Positions 25,117 through 34,103 of a stretch of DNA of 64,000 bases are shown here, in pieces. The notes under the pieces were generated by a model. It was not told the DNA's origin. It made no database searches and worked only from the letters and a program-made list of their open reading frames with translations. Positions within the stretch are counted from its first letter, which is position 1. Every line of letters starts with the position of its first letter. The stretch covers positions 372,001-436,000 of the forward strand of contig NZ_FOJF01000002.1 in NCBI RefSeq assembly GCF_900110995.1, given 5' to 3'. Position numbers and translations under genes: made by a program. Source of the DNA: Chitinophaga sp. YR573. GTDB taxonomy: Bacteria; Bacteroidota; Bacteroidia; Chitinophagales; Chitinophagaceae.

Positions 25117-26406
25117 ATGAAAACAAAACTCATTATCGTCCTCCTGAGTTTGATGAATACTGTCTCTGCGCAAAAAGATACACTTCAGGCTTCTTTACTA
25201 AGGGATATTCCAACATGGATGGAGGAATACCATGTGCCTTGTGTAGGTGTTGGCCTGATCGAAAATGGCCAGATTAAATGGGTGAAAAACTTTGGCAATT
25301 TGCAACAAGGGCATCCTGCTCCCAATAATACCTTATTCAATATCGCTTCCCAAACTAAACCGGTAACAGCTATGCTGACGCTAGCACTGGTGCAGATGGG
25401 AAAATGGGATTTAGATGAGCCGCTGGCGCATTACTGGATAGACCCGGATATCGCAAATGATCCCTATTTGATGAAACTGACTACCCGTATTGTACTAAGC
25501 CACCAAACCGGCTTTCCTAACTGGCGCTCGGATAATGGCGGGACCACACTGCATTTTAATTTTGAACCAGGCACCAAATTCGCTTACTCCGGTGAAGGCT
25601 ATGAATATTTGAGAAGGGCGTTGGAAGCCAAATTCCACCAACCCTTAAACGTTTTAATGGATACTTATTTATTCACCCCCCTGGGTATAAAAGACACACA
25701 TTACTGGAGCGAAAACCTGGATACCAATCGCTTTGCCATGTGGCACAACGGGGAGGGTAAGCGCTATGAGGGTTCTATCCAGACGCCTGTTAATGCAGCC
25801 GATGATTTGATCACCAGTATCGAAGACTATTGTAAACTCGGTATTTATGTGATGAACAATGCAGCATTATATGATAAACCTGAGGTCAAAGTCAAGGAGA
25901 ATTATTACCGGGGCCTGGGCTGGGGATTGGTACAGGGCCTACCAAATGGAGAATATGCTTTCGAGCATGGTGGTTCGGATATCGGCGTACGCACCATGGC
26001 GGTTTTTCTGCCTAAATCAAAAACCGGTGTGGTGGTGATGACCAACGCAGATAACGGGATGTTCATCAATGACAGGATCATCAAACGTGCGCTGGCTTGT
26101 GGTCCCCAAATCCAGGCGATCATGAATAAGGCTACCACTACACATACGCGGATCACTATAGCCGATCAGCTCATTCAAAGCTATACCGGCACTTACGAAC
26201 AAAGTAATGGGAAGTTGATAAAAATAGAAAAGGAAGGCAACGCGGTAAAAGTATCAGGTGATGGAGCGCCTACTGCCATCTTGTTTCCCGAATCCCAAAA
26301 CAAGTTCTTCCTGGATGGTTACGATGTACAGCTTGAGTTCCCGGATATGAATTCGCTTATCATCTACGAAGGTGGAAAACAGGTTATGAAGATCAATCGT
26401 AAATAA
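25117..26406 (+). CDS. Serine hydrolase, class C beta-lactamase-like
   Basis: 429-residue secreted protein from the ATG at 25117 (MKTKLIIVLL, signal peptide ending SAQ). The earlier ATG at 25051 would put a poor leader ahead of the signal peptide. The beta-lactamase/DD-peptidase fold is seen as Ser78-Gln-Thr-Lys81 (SxxK), YSG near residue 165 in place of YxN, and HGG near 291 in place of KTG. A C-terminal lipocalin-like extension (about 345-429) is typical of esterase or peptidase members. A beta-lactam-resistance role is not implied. The next gene starts 1 bp after the stop, so the two are cotranscribed. Confidence 0.88.
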   Translation: MKTKLIIVLLSLMNTVSAQKDTLQASLLRDIPTWMEEYHVPCVGVGLIENGQIKWVKNFGNLQQGHPAPNNTLFNIASQTKPVTAMLTLALVQMGKWDLDEPLAHYWIDPDIANDPYLMKLTTRIVLSHQTGFPNWRSDNGGTTLHFNFEPGTKFAYSGEGYEYLRRALEAKFHQPLNVLMDTYLFTPLGIKDTHYWSENLDTNRFAMWHNGEGKRYEGSIQTPVNAADDLITSIEDYCKLGIYVMNNAALYDKPEVKVKENYYRGLGWGLVQGLPNGEYAFEHGGSDIGVRTMAVFLPKSKTGVVVMTNADNGMFINDRIIKRALACGPQIQAIMNKATTTHTRITIADQLIQSYTGTYEQSNGKLIKIEKEGNAVKVSGDGAPTAILFPESQNKFFLDGYDVQLEFPDMNSLIIYEGGKQVMKINRK

Positions 26407-26407
26407 C

Positions 26408-27640
26408 ATGAAAAGATATCTCATCATCCTGCTGCTTATTATGGCCTTCACGGTTCAGGGACAGACCATCGAATCTTTACAAAAAGATATGTACGGCATA
26501 GCCTCAGATGCGACCGAAGGGCGCTTTACCGGATCATCCGGATACCTGAAGGCAGCCCGCTATGTGATCGGTGAGTTGAAAGCCGCGGGGCTAAAAACCA
26601 CCTTCCAGACGGTGCCACTCTTTTGGAATAACTATCAAGGCAGTATGATAACTATTGGTGGCAAAATTTACCCGCATCAGGGTGGCAACTTCATCGTCTT
26701 ACAACATGCTACCTCAACACCGGGTGAATGGGTGGTCTTAAAAGCAATGCCTGATTCCGCTGCAATAGCGGCATTAACAAAGCAAAAAGTGGCCGGTGTT
26801 ATCCTGATCCCTGATCAACAGCAATCCGGCGATTGGGAAACGACTGTAATCAGGCAATACCGTTTTGGTTATATGCACTATGCAGCAGATTTCGTTCAGA
26901 AAAATTCCCGGCTGACGATCATTTTAATCAGCCCTGCATTGGCGGAAGAAATAAATAAGGGCCAGAAGCCTATGGTAAATCTGAAGTTTAAACAAGACCA
27001 GACGAATGGTTATAACGTAATCGCCACGCTACCTGGCAGGGATAAATTATTAAAAGATCAGACCATTATAGTGGGCGCACATTTGGATCATATTGGCAGG
27101 TTGGGCGATCATATCTATAATGGCGCCAATGACGACGGTAGTGGTTGTGTGGCGCTCATGGCGGCAGCAAAAGCGATGGCTAAGCACCCGACACAAAAGT
27201 CGTTGCTGTTTGTTTTTTACTGCGGAGAGGAATTGAATTTATTAGGCTCCCGCTATTTTATGGAGCACCCGCCGGTACCAGTGAAAAACATGCTGATGAA
27301 TATTAACCTTGAACAGGTAGGCAGCAAGCACCGTTCCTTTCAAGGCATCTGGGCAGTTGGTGATGAGCAGTTTAAAGCTGACTTCTTCAGCTCGGGTAAA
27401 ATGTTTGCCGAACCAGATCTGAAATTCAGTCCAACAGATACTTTACGGGACGAACTCAGTAACACGGACACCTACAGTTTTATGAAAAAGAACGTACCAT
27501 CGCTTTTATTAAGTTCGGGTGGTTTTGACGAGCACCATACAACGCAGGATAAGATAACACTGATCGATTTCGGGCATTTGCAGAAAGCCAGCCAGTTGCT
27601 GCAATCTCTGATCAAAACACTCAGTAAACATGTCCCATAA
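26408..27640 (+). CDS. M28-family zinc aminopeptidase
   Basis: 410-residue secreted metallopeptidase (signal peptide ending VQGQ). The M28 core is visible: VGAHLDHIG (first His ligand), NGANDDGSGCVALM (bridging Asp and its neighbour), YCGEELNLLGS (Glu-Glu: catalytic base and ligand), TDTYSFMKKNVP (Asp ligand) and DEHHTTQDK (last His). A protease-associated-like insert lies at about 75-200. It probably trims peptides in the periplasm together with the serine hydrolase encoded 1 bp upstream, under the LytS/LytTR pair on the other strand (inference). Confidence 0.9.
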   Translation: MKRYLIILLLIMAFTVQGQTIESLQKDMYGIASDATEGRFTGSSGYLKAARYVIGELKAAGLKTTFQTVPLFWNNYQGSMITIGGKIYPHQGGNFIVLQHATSTPGEWVVLKAMPDSAAIAALTKQKVAGVILIPDQQQSGDWETTVIRQYRFGYMHYAADFVQKNSRLTIILISPALAEEINKGQKPMVNLKFKQDQTNGYNVIATLPGRDKLLKDQTIIVGAHLDHIGRLGDHIYNGANDDGSGCVALMAAAKAMAKHPTQKSLLFVFYCGEELNLLGSRYFMEHPPVPVKNMLMNINLEQVGSKHRSFQGIWAVGDEQFKADFFSSGKMFAEPDLKFSPTDTLRDELSNTDTYSFMKKNVPSLLLSSGGFDEHHTTQDKITLIDFGHLQKASQLLQSLIKTLSKHVP

Positions 27641-27645
27641 GTAAA

Positions 27646-27691
27646 AAGATGTTGTTGTATAAACTGAAGTCAGTCTATACAACAACATCTT
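27646..27691. terminator. Strong stem-loop between convergent genes
   Basis: Arms AAGATGTTGTTGTATA (27646-27661) and TATACAACAACATCTT (27676-27691) are perfectly complementary over 16 bp, with a smaller inner ACTG/CAGT pairing. It lies between the peptidase gene and the convergent pectate lyase gene and probably serves both. Confidence 0.8.
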
Positions 27692-27712
27692 CAAAGCACC
27701 TGTCAAAAGGAA

Positions 27713-28813
27713 TTATAGAGAAGTACAGGTATTACCGGATAGAGTAGCACCAGCACCATTTGATGCCGTAACTGTAGATTTAACGCTTGAAGCACTCAGT
27801 ATTGAAATACTGTAAGGCGGTGTAAAGGCAGTAACACCATTACCAGCTGTATTTCCGGTTACACTTGTGAATGTATTATTAGTAGCCTGCACTGCCGTAG
27901 AAGTTTTGGACATTAAATCAATAGGGTTCTTAACATTTTCGAAAACGTTCGACGCTATTAACAGATTCGCCTCAAAACCGGCTTGGATACAAGAACTACT
28001 TGCTGTACTATTGAAGTAATTGTTCACCATATGTACTTTACCAAATCTTACCCTTGGCATTCTGGCTACGCAGCCTGATGCCCACCAGCAACGCGCAAAT
28101 GTAATATTAAGGTGAGTTCTGTCTGCTGTTGCACCATCACCTGATCCGATTAAATTTGAAAAACGATGATCATCGGAACCGCCGGAACCACCTGCTTTTG
28201 GTGGTTTTAAATACGTAAACTTGCAGTAGGAAACCGTGATATAATCAGAGGTGTTTTTGATATCGAAGTTGCCGTCAACGCCATCCCTGAACTCGCAATG
28301 GTCAACCCATACGTTATTGGAAGCATCTAATGTAGCATTATCCCAGCCATCGACATCATATGCGCCTGGCCCTTCAAAAATAAGATTACGGATAATAATA
28401 TTATTGCATCGTTTCACATAGATAATACCGGAGTTATCTTTGGTTTGATCTGCCGAAACCAGTTTCGCTCCGGATGAGCCGAAGATTGTTTTTCCTGTTT
28501 GATCCTGAAAGGAAATTCGTCCCCCTGAAGGTATTGTGATGGTGCCATTTACCTGTATTACTTTGACACTGGTATTTTGTATGGCTGCCTTTAAGGTGGC
28601 ATACGTTGTAACAACAGTAGCAGTGGCTGTACCCCCTCCTGTTGTACCTCCGTTTTGAGATGCCCATCCTTGTGCAGAACAGACCGCTGCTGCTGCCTGC
28701 ACCTGTGCAGATGCCGTTGTCAGAGGTAACATCCCGCCGCTCTTCTTACAGCTTAAGGAAATACAGGCCACCGATAGAAGGATGGCTAAAGAACTGAAAT
28801 AGGTTGTTTTCAT
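27713..28813 (-). CDS. PL1-family pectate lyase lipoprotein
   Basis: 366-residue lipoprotein (lipobox SLSC near residue 22) with a right-handed beta-helix. PL1 motifs are WVDHCEFRDGVDG (calcium-binding Asp region), SDYITVSYCKF and the catalytic Arg region RMPRVRFGKVHMVNNYFN. It would cleave polygalacturonate by beta-elimination at the cell surface or in the periplasm. It is monocistronic, bounded by a strong terminator, and next to another beta-helix gene on the same strand. No SusC/D pair for pectin is beside it. Confidence 0.88.
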   Translation of the reverse strand: MKTTYFSSLAILLSVACISLSCKKSGGMLPLTTASAQVQAAAAVCSAQGWASQNGGTTGGGTATATVVTTYATLKAAIQNTSVKVIQVNGTITIPSGGRISFQDQTGKTIFGSSGAKLVSADQTKDNSGIIYVKRCNNIIIRNLIFEGPGAYDVDGWDNATLDASNNVWVDHCEFRDGVDGNFDIKNTSDYITVSYCKFTYLKPPKAGGSGGSDDHRFSNLIGSGDGATADRTHLNITFARCWWASGCVARMPRVRFGKVHMVNNYFNSTASSSCIQAGFEANLLIASNVFENVKNPIDLMSKTSTAVQATNNTFTSVTGNTAGNGVTAFTPPYSISILSASSVKSTVTASNGAGATLSGNTCTSL

Positions 28814-28981
28814 TTTAATGTTTTTTCACGTTATGGAATTCTATTAACTAATGGGGCTTAACAGGGTTTCAGATGCTTCGATAGTGTTAAGCAATTTTTC
28901 TTATTCAAACGTATAAAACATAAATCAGAAAAAAGCTAAATCAGCTAAAAATATTAACGCAATCGATGCCGGTTGCAAAAA

Positions 28982-30631
28982 CTATAGTGGTGCAAGGTAC
29001 TGTGTGGCATCCAGTATCACATCAGCAGAAACATCTCCCCGGCCATTACCTGGAGCAGTAGCATTTTTAATAAGATTGAATACAATAGATCCATTACTCA
29101 AATTAGTAGCCGAAAAACTAAAGTAAGGCGGGAAATTTGAAGTAATATTTTGTATCGTAATAACAGGTGTACGCATCATCTGTTGATAAGATACAACCTG
29201 AGACAACACAGATTCACTCACATTGGTACTAATATATGTAGGTGTAAGAAGATACGCTTTCATTACCTTCCAAAGAAAATCTGCTCTGGAATACGAGCCT
29301 AATGTTGTAGCATTCATATTTTCAGCATACCAGCTGATATCTCTTGCTACAAAATTATCGATTACACTACGATCAAGAGCAGTATCTAACCTGATACAGG
29401 AATACATATTGAAATAATTTTCAGCACCGATGTATACTTTTGTAATCCCGCCAAGTGATGAGTTAAATACAATTCCGGAGATCTTCTGACTGATATTGTT
29501 CACTCCACCTACATATTGGTTGCCCGAAATAGTAATACAAGTGGTTTGATTAGCAGCATTCCCACCTGAAAAAATAACCATATCTCCTGCTTGTCCCTGG
29601 GCATTGAAATGATTATTAACTATTTGAAGATTCATTACATTTCGTTGAACATGCTTTACATTTAACAATATTGCACCGGCAGTAGTACGATCGAAATAAT
29701 TCCCTTGTACGATACTATTAAATATCCCGTCTATCGTACAATTTGAACTTACAAAATGATTATTTAAAATCTTAATTGAGTTACATTTCGCTATGGAGAA
29801 GGTGCTGGCAAACAACTTATTTCCTTCGAATGTAAATCCCTCCAGTGCACTTGTGGAATCAGCAGCTATTACCTGTGTAAAAGCAACTCCTGTTCTGAAA
29901 GTGTTCTTCGAAATAATTGATTCCATAGGGGTTTTAGTAAACGCTGAAGCAGATACAGTTCTGATGGCAACCCCATTCGATTCACAATTAAAATGATTTT
30001 CTGTAATCTTATTAAAATCAGACCCTGAAAGCGATACTCCTACCGCTCCATTGGATAGCTCAAAGAAACAACCTGTTACATGTATACCTAAATTTCCGGA
30101 AGAACTGAAATCAGGGTTCTCATTTATACACACCACGCCTGTAGTACTACATTCAAATGTAATACCCTGATAAGTGGTACCATTAACAATCAGGGTACTC
30201 CCTGTTCTTGTAAAACCAGTTCCACTACCCGGGCGTACTATTCCCCCGGAGATAGTTACATTTTTTATTGCAGGTACAGATACATTGCTGATCTGAAATA
30301 TACCATCCAGAAACAACACTCCTCCATCAGGCAGATAGTTTAATGCGCTTGTAAAGGCAGCACTGGCATCCATAGAGGCATCTCCCTTTGCTCCAAACCA
30401 TTTTACGTTTATTTCCGTCTCATATAGTCTTCGCCATACACCATTATTCCCCTGTGGCAGATCAGGTCGGATAACAGTTCCGTTATTGTCATTGAGCGCG
30501 GAACCGGCATCCCAAAAGAATTCTCCGCCGCCACCATCTCCGGCTGTCCAATATCCGAGAACATTACATACTTCATTTGATTGTGGAGTTGTTGGGTTAC
30601 TTCTTAATTCAGCAATGGAACTAAAGATCAT
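28982..30631 (-). CDS. Tailspike-like right-handed beta-helix protein
   Basis: 549 residues. The N-terminus (residues 1-75) has SIAELRS, VLGYWTAGDGGGGEFFWD and WRRLYETEINVKWFGAKGD, the arrangement seen before pectate-lyase-3/tailspike beta-helices. About 400 residues of short repeated coils with Asn/Gly/Ile ladders follow, and then a small C-terminal beta domain. No signal peptide is visible, which is odd for a polysaccharide-acting protein. It could be a phage-derived depolymerase, a non-classically exported enzyme, or a protein using another route. No other phage genes are nearby. Fold is confident, substrate unknown. Confidence 0.75.
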   Translation of the reverse strand: MIFSSIAELRSNPTTPQSNEVCNVLGYWTAGDGGGGEFFWDAGSALNDNNGTVIRPDLPQGNNGVWRRLYETEINVKWFGAKGDASMDASAAFTSALNYLPDGGVLFLDGIFQISNVSVPAIKNVTISGGIVRPGSGTGFTRTGSTLIVNGTTYQGITFECSTTGVVCINENPDFSSSGNLGIHVTGCFFELSNGAVGVSLSGSDFNKITENHFNCESNGVAIRTVSASAFTKTPMESIISKNTFRTGVAFTQVIAADSTSALEGFTFEGNKLFASTFSIAKCNSIKILNNHFVSSNCTIDGIFNSIVQGNYFDRTTAGAILLNVKHVQRNVMNLQIVNNHFNAQGQAGDMVIFSGGNAANQTTCITISGNQYVGGVNNISQKISGIVFNSSLGGITKVYIGAENYFNMYSCIRLDTALDRSVIDNFVARDISWYAENMNATTLGSYSRADFLWKVMKAYLLTPTYISTNVSESVLSQVVSYQQMMRTPVITIQNITSNFPPYFSFSATNLSNGSIVFNLIKNATAPGNGRGDVSADVILDATQYLAPL

Positions 30632-30764
30632 TTTTAATTTTTTAAGGTTATCAAAACTTTACCGGACAAAGATCTATATCTGCTACGCAGTCTATGCGCG
30701 TAAAAACAAGGCCTTTTGCCTGTATTGTAAATAAATACTAAATTAGGTTCATTAGGCGATTCAT

Positions 30765-31208
30765 ATGGAAGATATAATGATAAGAGATGCACATAAGGGC
30801 GATATTGAAGCCCTGTCCCTGTTGATGAACGACCTTGGTTACCCGACAACCATATCCGAAATGCAGGAACGCTTTAGCGGAATTATAGAGCATCCGGATT
30901 ACAGAACTATCTTAGCCGTGCTGGATAATGAGATTGTTGGTATGGCAGGATTGCATAAGGGCCATTTTTATGAAAGAAATGGCATGTATCTGCGGGTACT
31001 CGCATTTGTTGTAAAACAAAATAACAGGAATAAGGGCATCGGTAAAATACTAATGAAAGCAGCAGAGGATTGGGCAATTGAGCAGTGTTTAAACTGCGTA
31101 ATCATTAACAGCGGAAATCGCGAGAACCGTAAGGATGCGCATGCCTTTTATCAGAAAATGGGTTATACAATTAAATCATCAGGATTTATTAAGGAATTGA
31201 ATAACTGA
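30765..31208 (+). CDS. GNAT-family N-acetyltransferase
   Basis: 147-residue cytoplasmic acetyltransferase. The acetyl-CoA-binding motif A is VVKQNNRNKGIGKILMKAAE (the Q/RxxGxG/A signature as NRNKGIG). It is followed by motif B with NRENRKDAHAFYQKMGY. The acceptor substrate cannot be told from the sequence. The start may be the second ATG at 30777. It is divergent from the beta-helix gene and about 160 bp upstream of the carbonic anhydrase, with no obvious functional link to either. Confidence 0.88.
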   Translation: MEDIMIRDAHKGDIEALSLLMNDLGYPTTISEMQERFSGIIEHPDYRTILAVLDNEIVGMAGLHKGHFYERNGMYLRVLAFVVKQNNRNKGIGKILMKAAEDWAIEQCLNCVIINSGNRENRKDAHAFYQKMGYTIKSSGFIKELNN

Positions 31209-31261
31209 TTCTTTCAGAATGTTAAATTTTTCTAAAGGAGATTAAAAGTTTGTGAAATCCT

Positions 31262-31269
31262 TATCTTTG
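31262..31269 (+). promoter_or_regulatory. Probable -7 promoter element TATCTTTG
   Basis: TATCTTTG matches the Bacteroidota housekeeping -7 consensus TAnnTTTG. It lies about 100 bp upstream of the carbonic anhydrase start. A TTTG at about 31249 is closer than a normal -33 box, so only the -7 element is clear. Confidence 0.45.
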
Positions 31270-31372
31270 CCGTTACTTGTATGTCTGATAAACTGTCAGG
31301 TAGCGGAATGTGAATAGTTTAACCCTTTGTAAACGAGAGCGTCAACTTCGTATTAATATTAAAATTAGAACA

Positions 31373-32131
31373 GTGAAACATTTAATCGCATCAGTTATGG
31401 TGGTATTTTGTTTACAAAATATTGCTACTGCTCAAACGAGTACTTCTGTAAAAAAGACAACCATTGATTCTGTAAAATGGAGAGCAGACCATTACATTGT
31501 AGACAGAGATACTGCCTTTAAGGACCCACGGCTTGCTATTAAGAAACTGATGGGGGGTAATAAAAGGTTCGTCGAAAACAAATCTATCCGTCCCCGGCAA
31601 GATGCACAAACCATTAAAAAATTAGGGTTTGGCCAAAAGCCTTTTGCAACGATCGTCAGTTGTTCCGATTCCAGAGTTCCTAATGAGTTGATCTTTGACC
31701 AGGGCCTGGGAGATTTATTTATTATCAGAACGGCAGGGCAAGTATCCTCCGCTGCATCTTATGGAAGCATGGAGTATGCGGTGTTAAAATTGTATACCAG
31801 GTTAATTGTTGTTTTAGGCCACACGGAATGTGGGGCTGTGGCAGCGGCCGTAGAAAGACCTGAAGATGTACCCGGCCATATTGTTACGTTAATTAATGAA
31901 ATTAAGCCAGCTGTAGCCAAATGTGCCAACATGCCTGGAGATCCTGTTAATAATGCTGTAAGACAGAATGTGATTGATCAGGTAAATTCACTCAGGGATT
32001 TAGACCCCATTTTACATAAAAAATATTTAAAGGGTGAGATTCTGATTGTAGGTGCTGTTTATGATCTTCATACCGGGAAAGTAGAATTCTTAGATGAAAC
32101 CATGAAAGATCTTCCTGAAAAAACTAAATAG
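31373..32131 (+). CDS. Periplasmic beta-carbonic anhydrase
   Basis: 252 residues from the GTG at 31373, which begins a clear signal peptide (KHLIASVMVVFCLQNIATAQ). The ATG at 31310 would put 21 charged residues before it. Zinc ligands are Cys97 (VSCSDSRVP), His150 and Cys153 (LGHTECGA), with the Asp99-Arg101 dyad, so it is a beta-class enzyme that interconverts CO2 and bicarbonate. The signal peptide places it in the periplasm, a setting where alpha-class enzymes are more usual. It is monocistronic with a perfect 20-bp terminator. Confidence 0.88.
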   Translation: MKHLIASVMVVFCLQNIATAQTSTSVKKTTIDSVKWRADHYIVDRDTAFKDPRLAIKKLMGGNKRFVENKSIRPRQDAQTIKKLGFGQKPFATIVSCSDSRVPNELIFDQGLGDLFIIRTAGQVSSAASYGSMEYAVLKLYTRLIVVLGHTECGAVAAAVERPEDVPGHIVTLINEIKPAVAKCANMPGDPVNNAVRQNVIDQVNSLRDLDPILHKKYLKGEILIVGAVYDLHTGKVEFLDETMKDLPEKTK

Positions 32132-32144
32132 CCCTTGAACGGCA

Positions 32145-32190
32145 TAAAATAAAAAATGGGAATAGTTAATTATTCCCATTTTTTATTTTA
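32145..32190. terminator. Bidirectional rho-independent terminator
   Basis: Perfect 20-bp arms at 32145-32164 and 32171-32190 with loop GTTAAT: A-rich tract, ATGGGAATA, loop, TATTCCCAT and T-rich tract. It separates the carbonic anhydrase gene from the convergent DUF5995 operon. Confidence 0.9.
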
Positions 32191-32205
32191 CTCCAATGGT
32201 GATTA

Positions 32206-32739
32206 TTATAATTTATCCAGTATCTCTACAACAGTTGCCCAACCATTATAGAGCACACCCTTCACATGTTTTTTGTCTTCGGCAACTGTGTATTTACCGA
32301 TCCAGTTATCACTAAGCAGCTTAATGTAATAAGTTGAACTCATGCCCGCAGCATGAATCTTTGCAGGATATTCATCATCTTCTCTGAAAAGAAATGGAAT
32401 AGGCCCGAACCTTTCATGAGGTTTAACCAATACATCACTGCCATTTGGATTGAGGACATAATTCTCATTTGAATAGAAGAGGGTGATACCAAACTTTGTC
32501 ACACGATAATCATTATTGGCAATACCCGCTTCCTGCATCTCTGCTGTAGCTGTAATAGTAGACCTGATTTTACTGATACCGAAAATTTTATTTACAAGAT
32601 TCATCATAATCACCAGGAACTTATACTTTAAAGGCATGGTGCTTTTTCTAAAACCTTTCCAGGAATTGATAACAAAAGAATACTGGCCGTGCCATTGGCC
32701 ACGCCCTACTTCGAAATAATATATCTGGTTGTCTTTCAT
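32206..32739 (-). CDS. Hypothetical protein in DUF5995 operon
   Basis: 177-residue protein without a signal peptide. The N-terminal third contains YYFEVGRGQWHGQYSFVINS and a hydrophobic helix (FLVIMMNLVNKIFG, about 42-55). The rest is beta-rich, with Trp and Tyr residues at intervals. I do not recognise a named family with confidence. Its start overlaps the stop of the DUF5995 gene (ATGA), so the two proteins are made together and may act together. Function unknown. Confidence 0.7.
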   Translation of the reverse strand: MKDNQIYYFEVGRGQWHGQYSFVINSWKGFRKSTMPLKYKFLVIMMNLVNKIFGISKIRSTITATAEMQEAGIANNDYRVTKFGITLFYSNENYVLNPNGSDVLVKPHERFGPIPFLFREDDEYPAKIHAAGMSSTYYIKLLSDNWIGKYTVAEDKKHVKGVLYNGWATVVEILDKL

Positions 32740-33515
32740 TTTGAAGTATTATTGTCCAGCGTCCTGATGATCTTTTTAATGCTTTTAAACTCAAATATGC
32801 CAATGATAAATATGGCAATCCTACCGAGCAGACCGGGAGAAACAATTTTTTTACCCAGACCAATGACCGTATCATTTACCTGCAGTACAAGTGCTTCTTT
32901 TTTCTTTTCATCTGCGACAGCCAGCTGACACGCAAGCGACCAACTCTCACATCGCGCTACACTGAGACTGAAGTTGAAGAATTTGTTTTCCACTTTCATC
33001 CCTGATTTTGAGGCCAGGCTAAGCACCGGAGACACTGAAAAAATCTGCTTTTCAATTTGGATCATTGCAGACGCCAGTATTGCATTTATCTTTAAAAAGT
33101 CGGGATAGAGGAAAACAATCTGTTCAGGAGTGCACATGCCGCTGGTTGCTATGGGCAGGTCCATATTAATATGCGGGTTCATTGAAAGCAATAGCTGTTG
33201 GAGGACAATCGTGAATTTTTGTTTGCTGTTTTCCAGCGCGAATGCCCACCCGGGTGTAATATCCAGGTTGTTGCGATAATTATCAACAGCTGCAAAATAT
33301 CTTTTCGCAAATGTGACATCCAACTTTTCAATACGTGCTTTATCCTGAAACTCTCCCGCATCTGCCGCGGTTTTTATACGCATGGTCATATTTTTATAAA
33401 TAGCAGCAAAAAAACCAATCCTGCTATTATTTTGTACAGACCATTCGATAATAGAATTAAGTTCCTGGATCACATCATCAAAGGAAGTGATTTCGTTTTG
33501 GTTGAGGTCCTTCAT
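32736..33515 (-). CDS. DUF5995 family protein
   Basis: 259-residue protein. The N-terminal half shows the DUF5995 pattern: a start helix with DDVIQELNSIIEW, RIGFFAAIYKNMT (about 32-44), a DKARIEKLDVTFAKRYF segment (about 61-77) and a later PGWAFAL. It is mainly helical, with a hydrophobic helix near the C-terminus (LLGRIAIFIIGIF). The biochemical role of the family is not known. Translationally coupled to the following 177-residue protein by a 4-bp overlap. Confidence 0.75.
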   Translation of the reverse strand: MKDLNQNEITSFDDVIQELNSIIEWSVQNNSRIGFFAAIYKNMTMRIKTAADAGEFQDKARIEKLDVTFAKRYFAAVDNYRNNLDITPGWAFALENSKQKFTIVLQQLLLSMNPHINMDLPIATSGMCTPEQIVFLYPDFLKINAILASAMIQIEKQIFSVSPVLSLASKSGMKVENKFFNFSLSVARCESWSLACQLAVADEKKKEALVLQVNDTVIGLGKKIVSPGLLGRIAIFIIGIFEFKSIKKIIRTLDNNTSK

Positions 33516-33557
33516 TTGGGGAAGGGGTTTTATTTATTGCAATATAGGCAATTTATT

Positions 33558-33585
33558 AACAGCCCCCGCACGTACGGGGGCTGTT
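33558..33585 (-). terminator. Terminator of catalase-ankyrin operon
   Basis: GC-rich perfect stem AACAGCCCCCG (33558-33568) and CGGGGGCTGTT (33575-33585), loop CACGTA, 4 bp after the ankyrin gene stop on the minus strand. Confidence 0.75.
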
Positions 33586-33588
33586 AAG

Positions 33589-34101
33589 CTATGGCTGCAG
33601 GAGTTTAATAATATGCTCATTATCCTGTAGAGTAGCCTGCGTCAGTGCAGTGTTACCAAACCGGTCTTTGATATTTTTATTAGCCCCATTCGCAATCAGC
33701 AATTTTACGATGTTTTCCTGTCCGAAAGTAGCAGCGAACATCAGCGCACTTGCCTGGTTATAGTTTTGAAGATTGATATTCGTTCTATACTTAATTAATA
33801 GTTCAGCAATAGCGGTATACCCTTTGAATGCTACACCCATCAGGGCCGTATTACCATTACTGTCTTGTATATTGGTATTGGCACCTGCCTGTAACAATTG
33901 TCCGGCAGCAGCTATATTATCATTGTAACAAGCCAGTATCAGCGGAGTATATCCTTTATTATCTGCAGTATCTATATTTTTCCCGCTCACTATATATTGT
34001 TGGATGAAAATGGTATCATTGTTCCTTGCGGCATCGAATATATTATCAGCAACGTGCAGGTGAAAAATAAACGGAGCAAGTATATATAATAATGCTTTCA
34101 T
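33589..34101 (-). CDS. Periplasmic ankyrin-repeat protein
   Basis: 170-residue protein with an apparent signal peptide (MKALLYILAPFIFHLHVA) and about four ankyrin repeats (each with the pattern GYTPLILACYNDNIAAAGQL; also GNTALMGVAFKGYTAIAELL, QASALMFAATFGQENIVKLL and GNTALTQATL). It starts 2 bp after the catalase stop codon. A catalase followed by an exported ankyrin protein is a known arrangement (katB-ankB in Pseudomonas), where the ankyrin protein is needed for full catalase activity. Here it likely assists the exported catalase upstream. Confidence 0.88.
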   Translation of the reverse strand: MKALLYILAPFIFHLHVADNIFDAARNNDTIFIQQYIVSGKNIDTADNKGYTPLILACYNDNIAAAGQLLQAGANTNIQDSNGNTALMGVAFKGYTAIAELLIKYRTNINLQNYNQASALMFAATFGQENIVKLLIANGANKNIKDRFGNTALTQATLQDNEHIIKLLQP

Positions 34102-34103
34102 AA

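Noticed and set aside
25117..26406. Antibiotic-resistance beta-lactamase
   Set aside because: SxxK is present but YSG and HGG replace YxN and KTG and there is a lipocalin-like tail, as in esterase or peptidase relatives.
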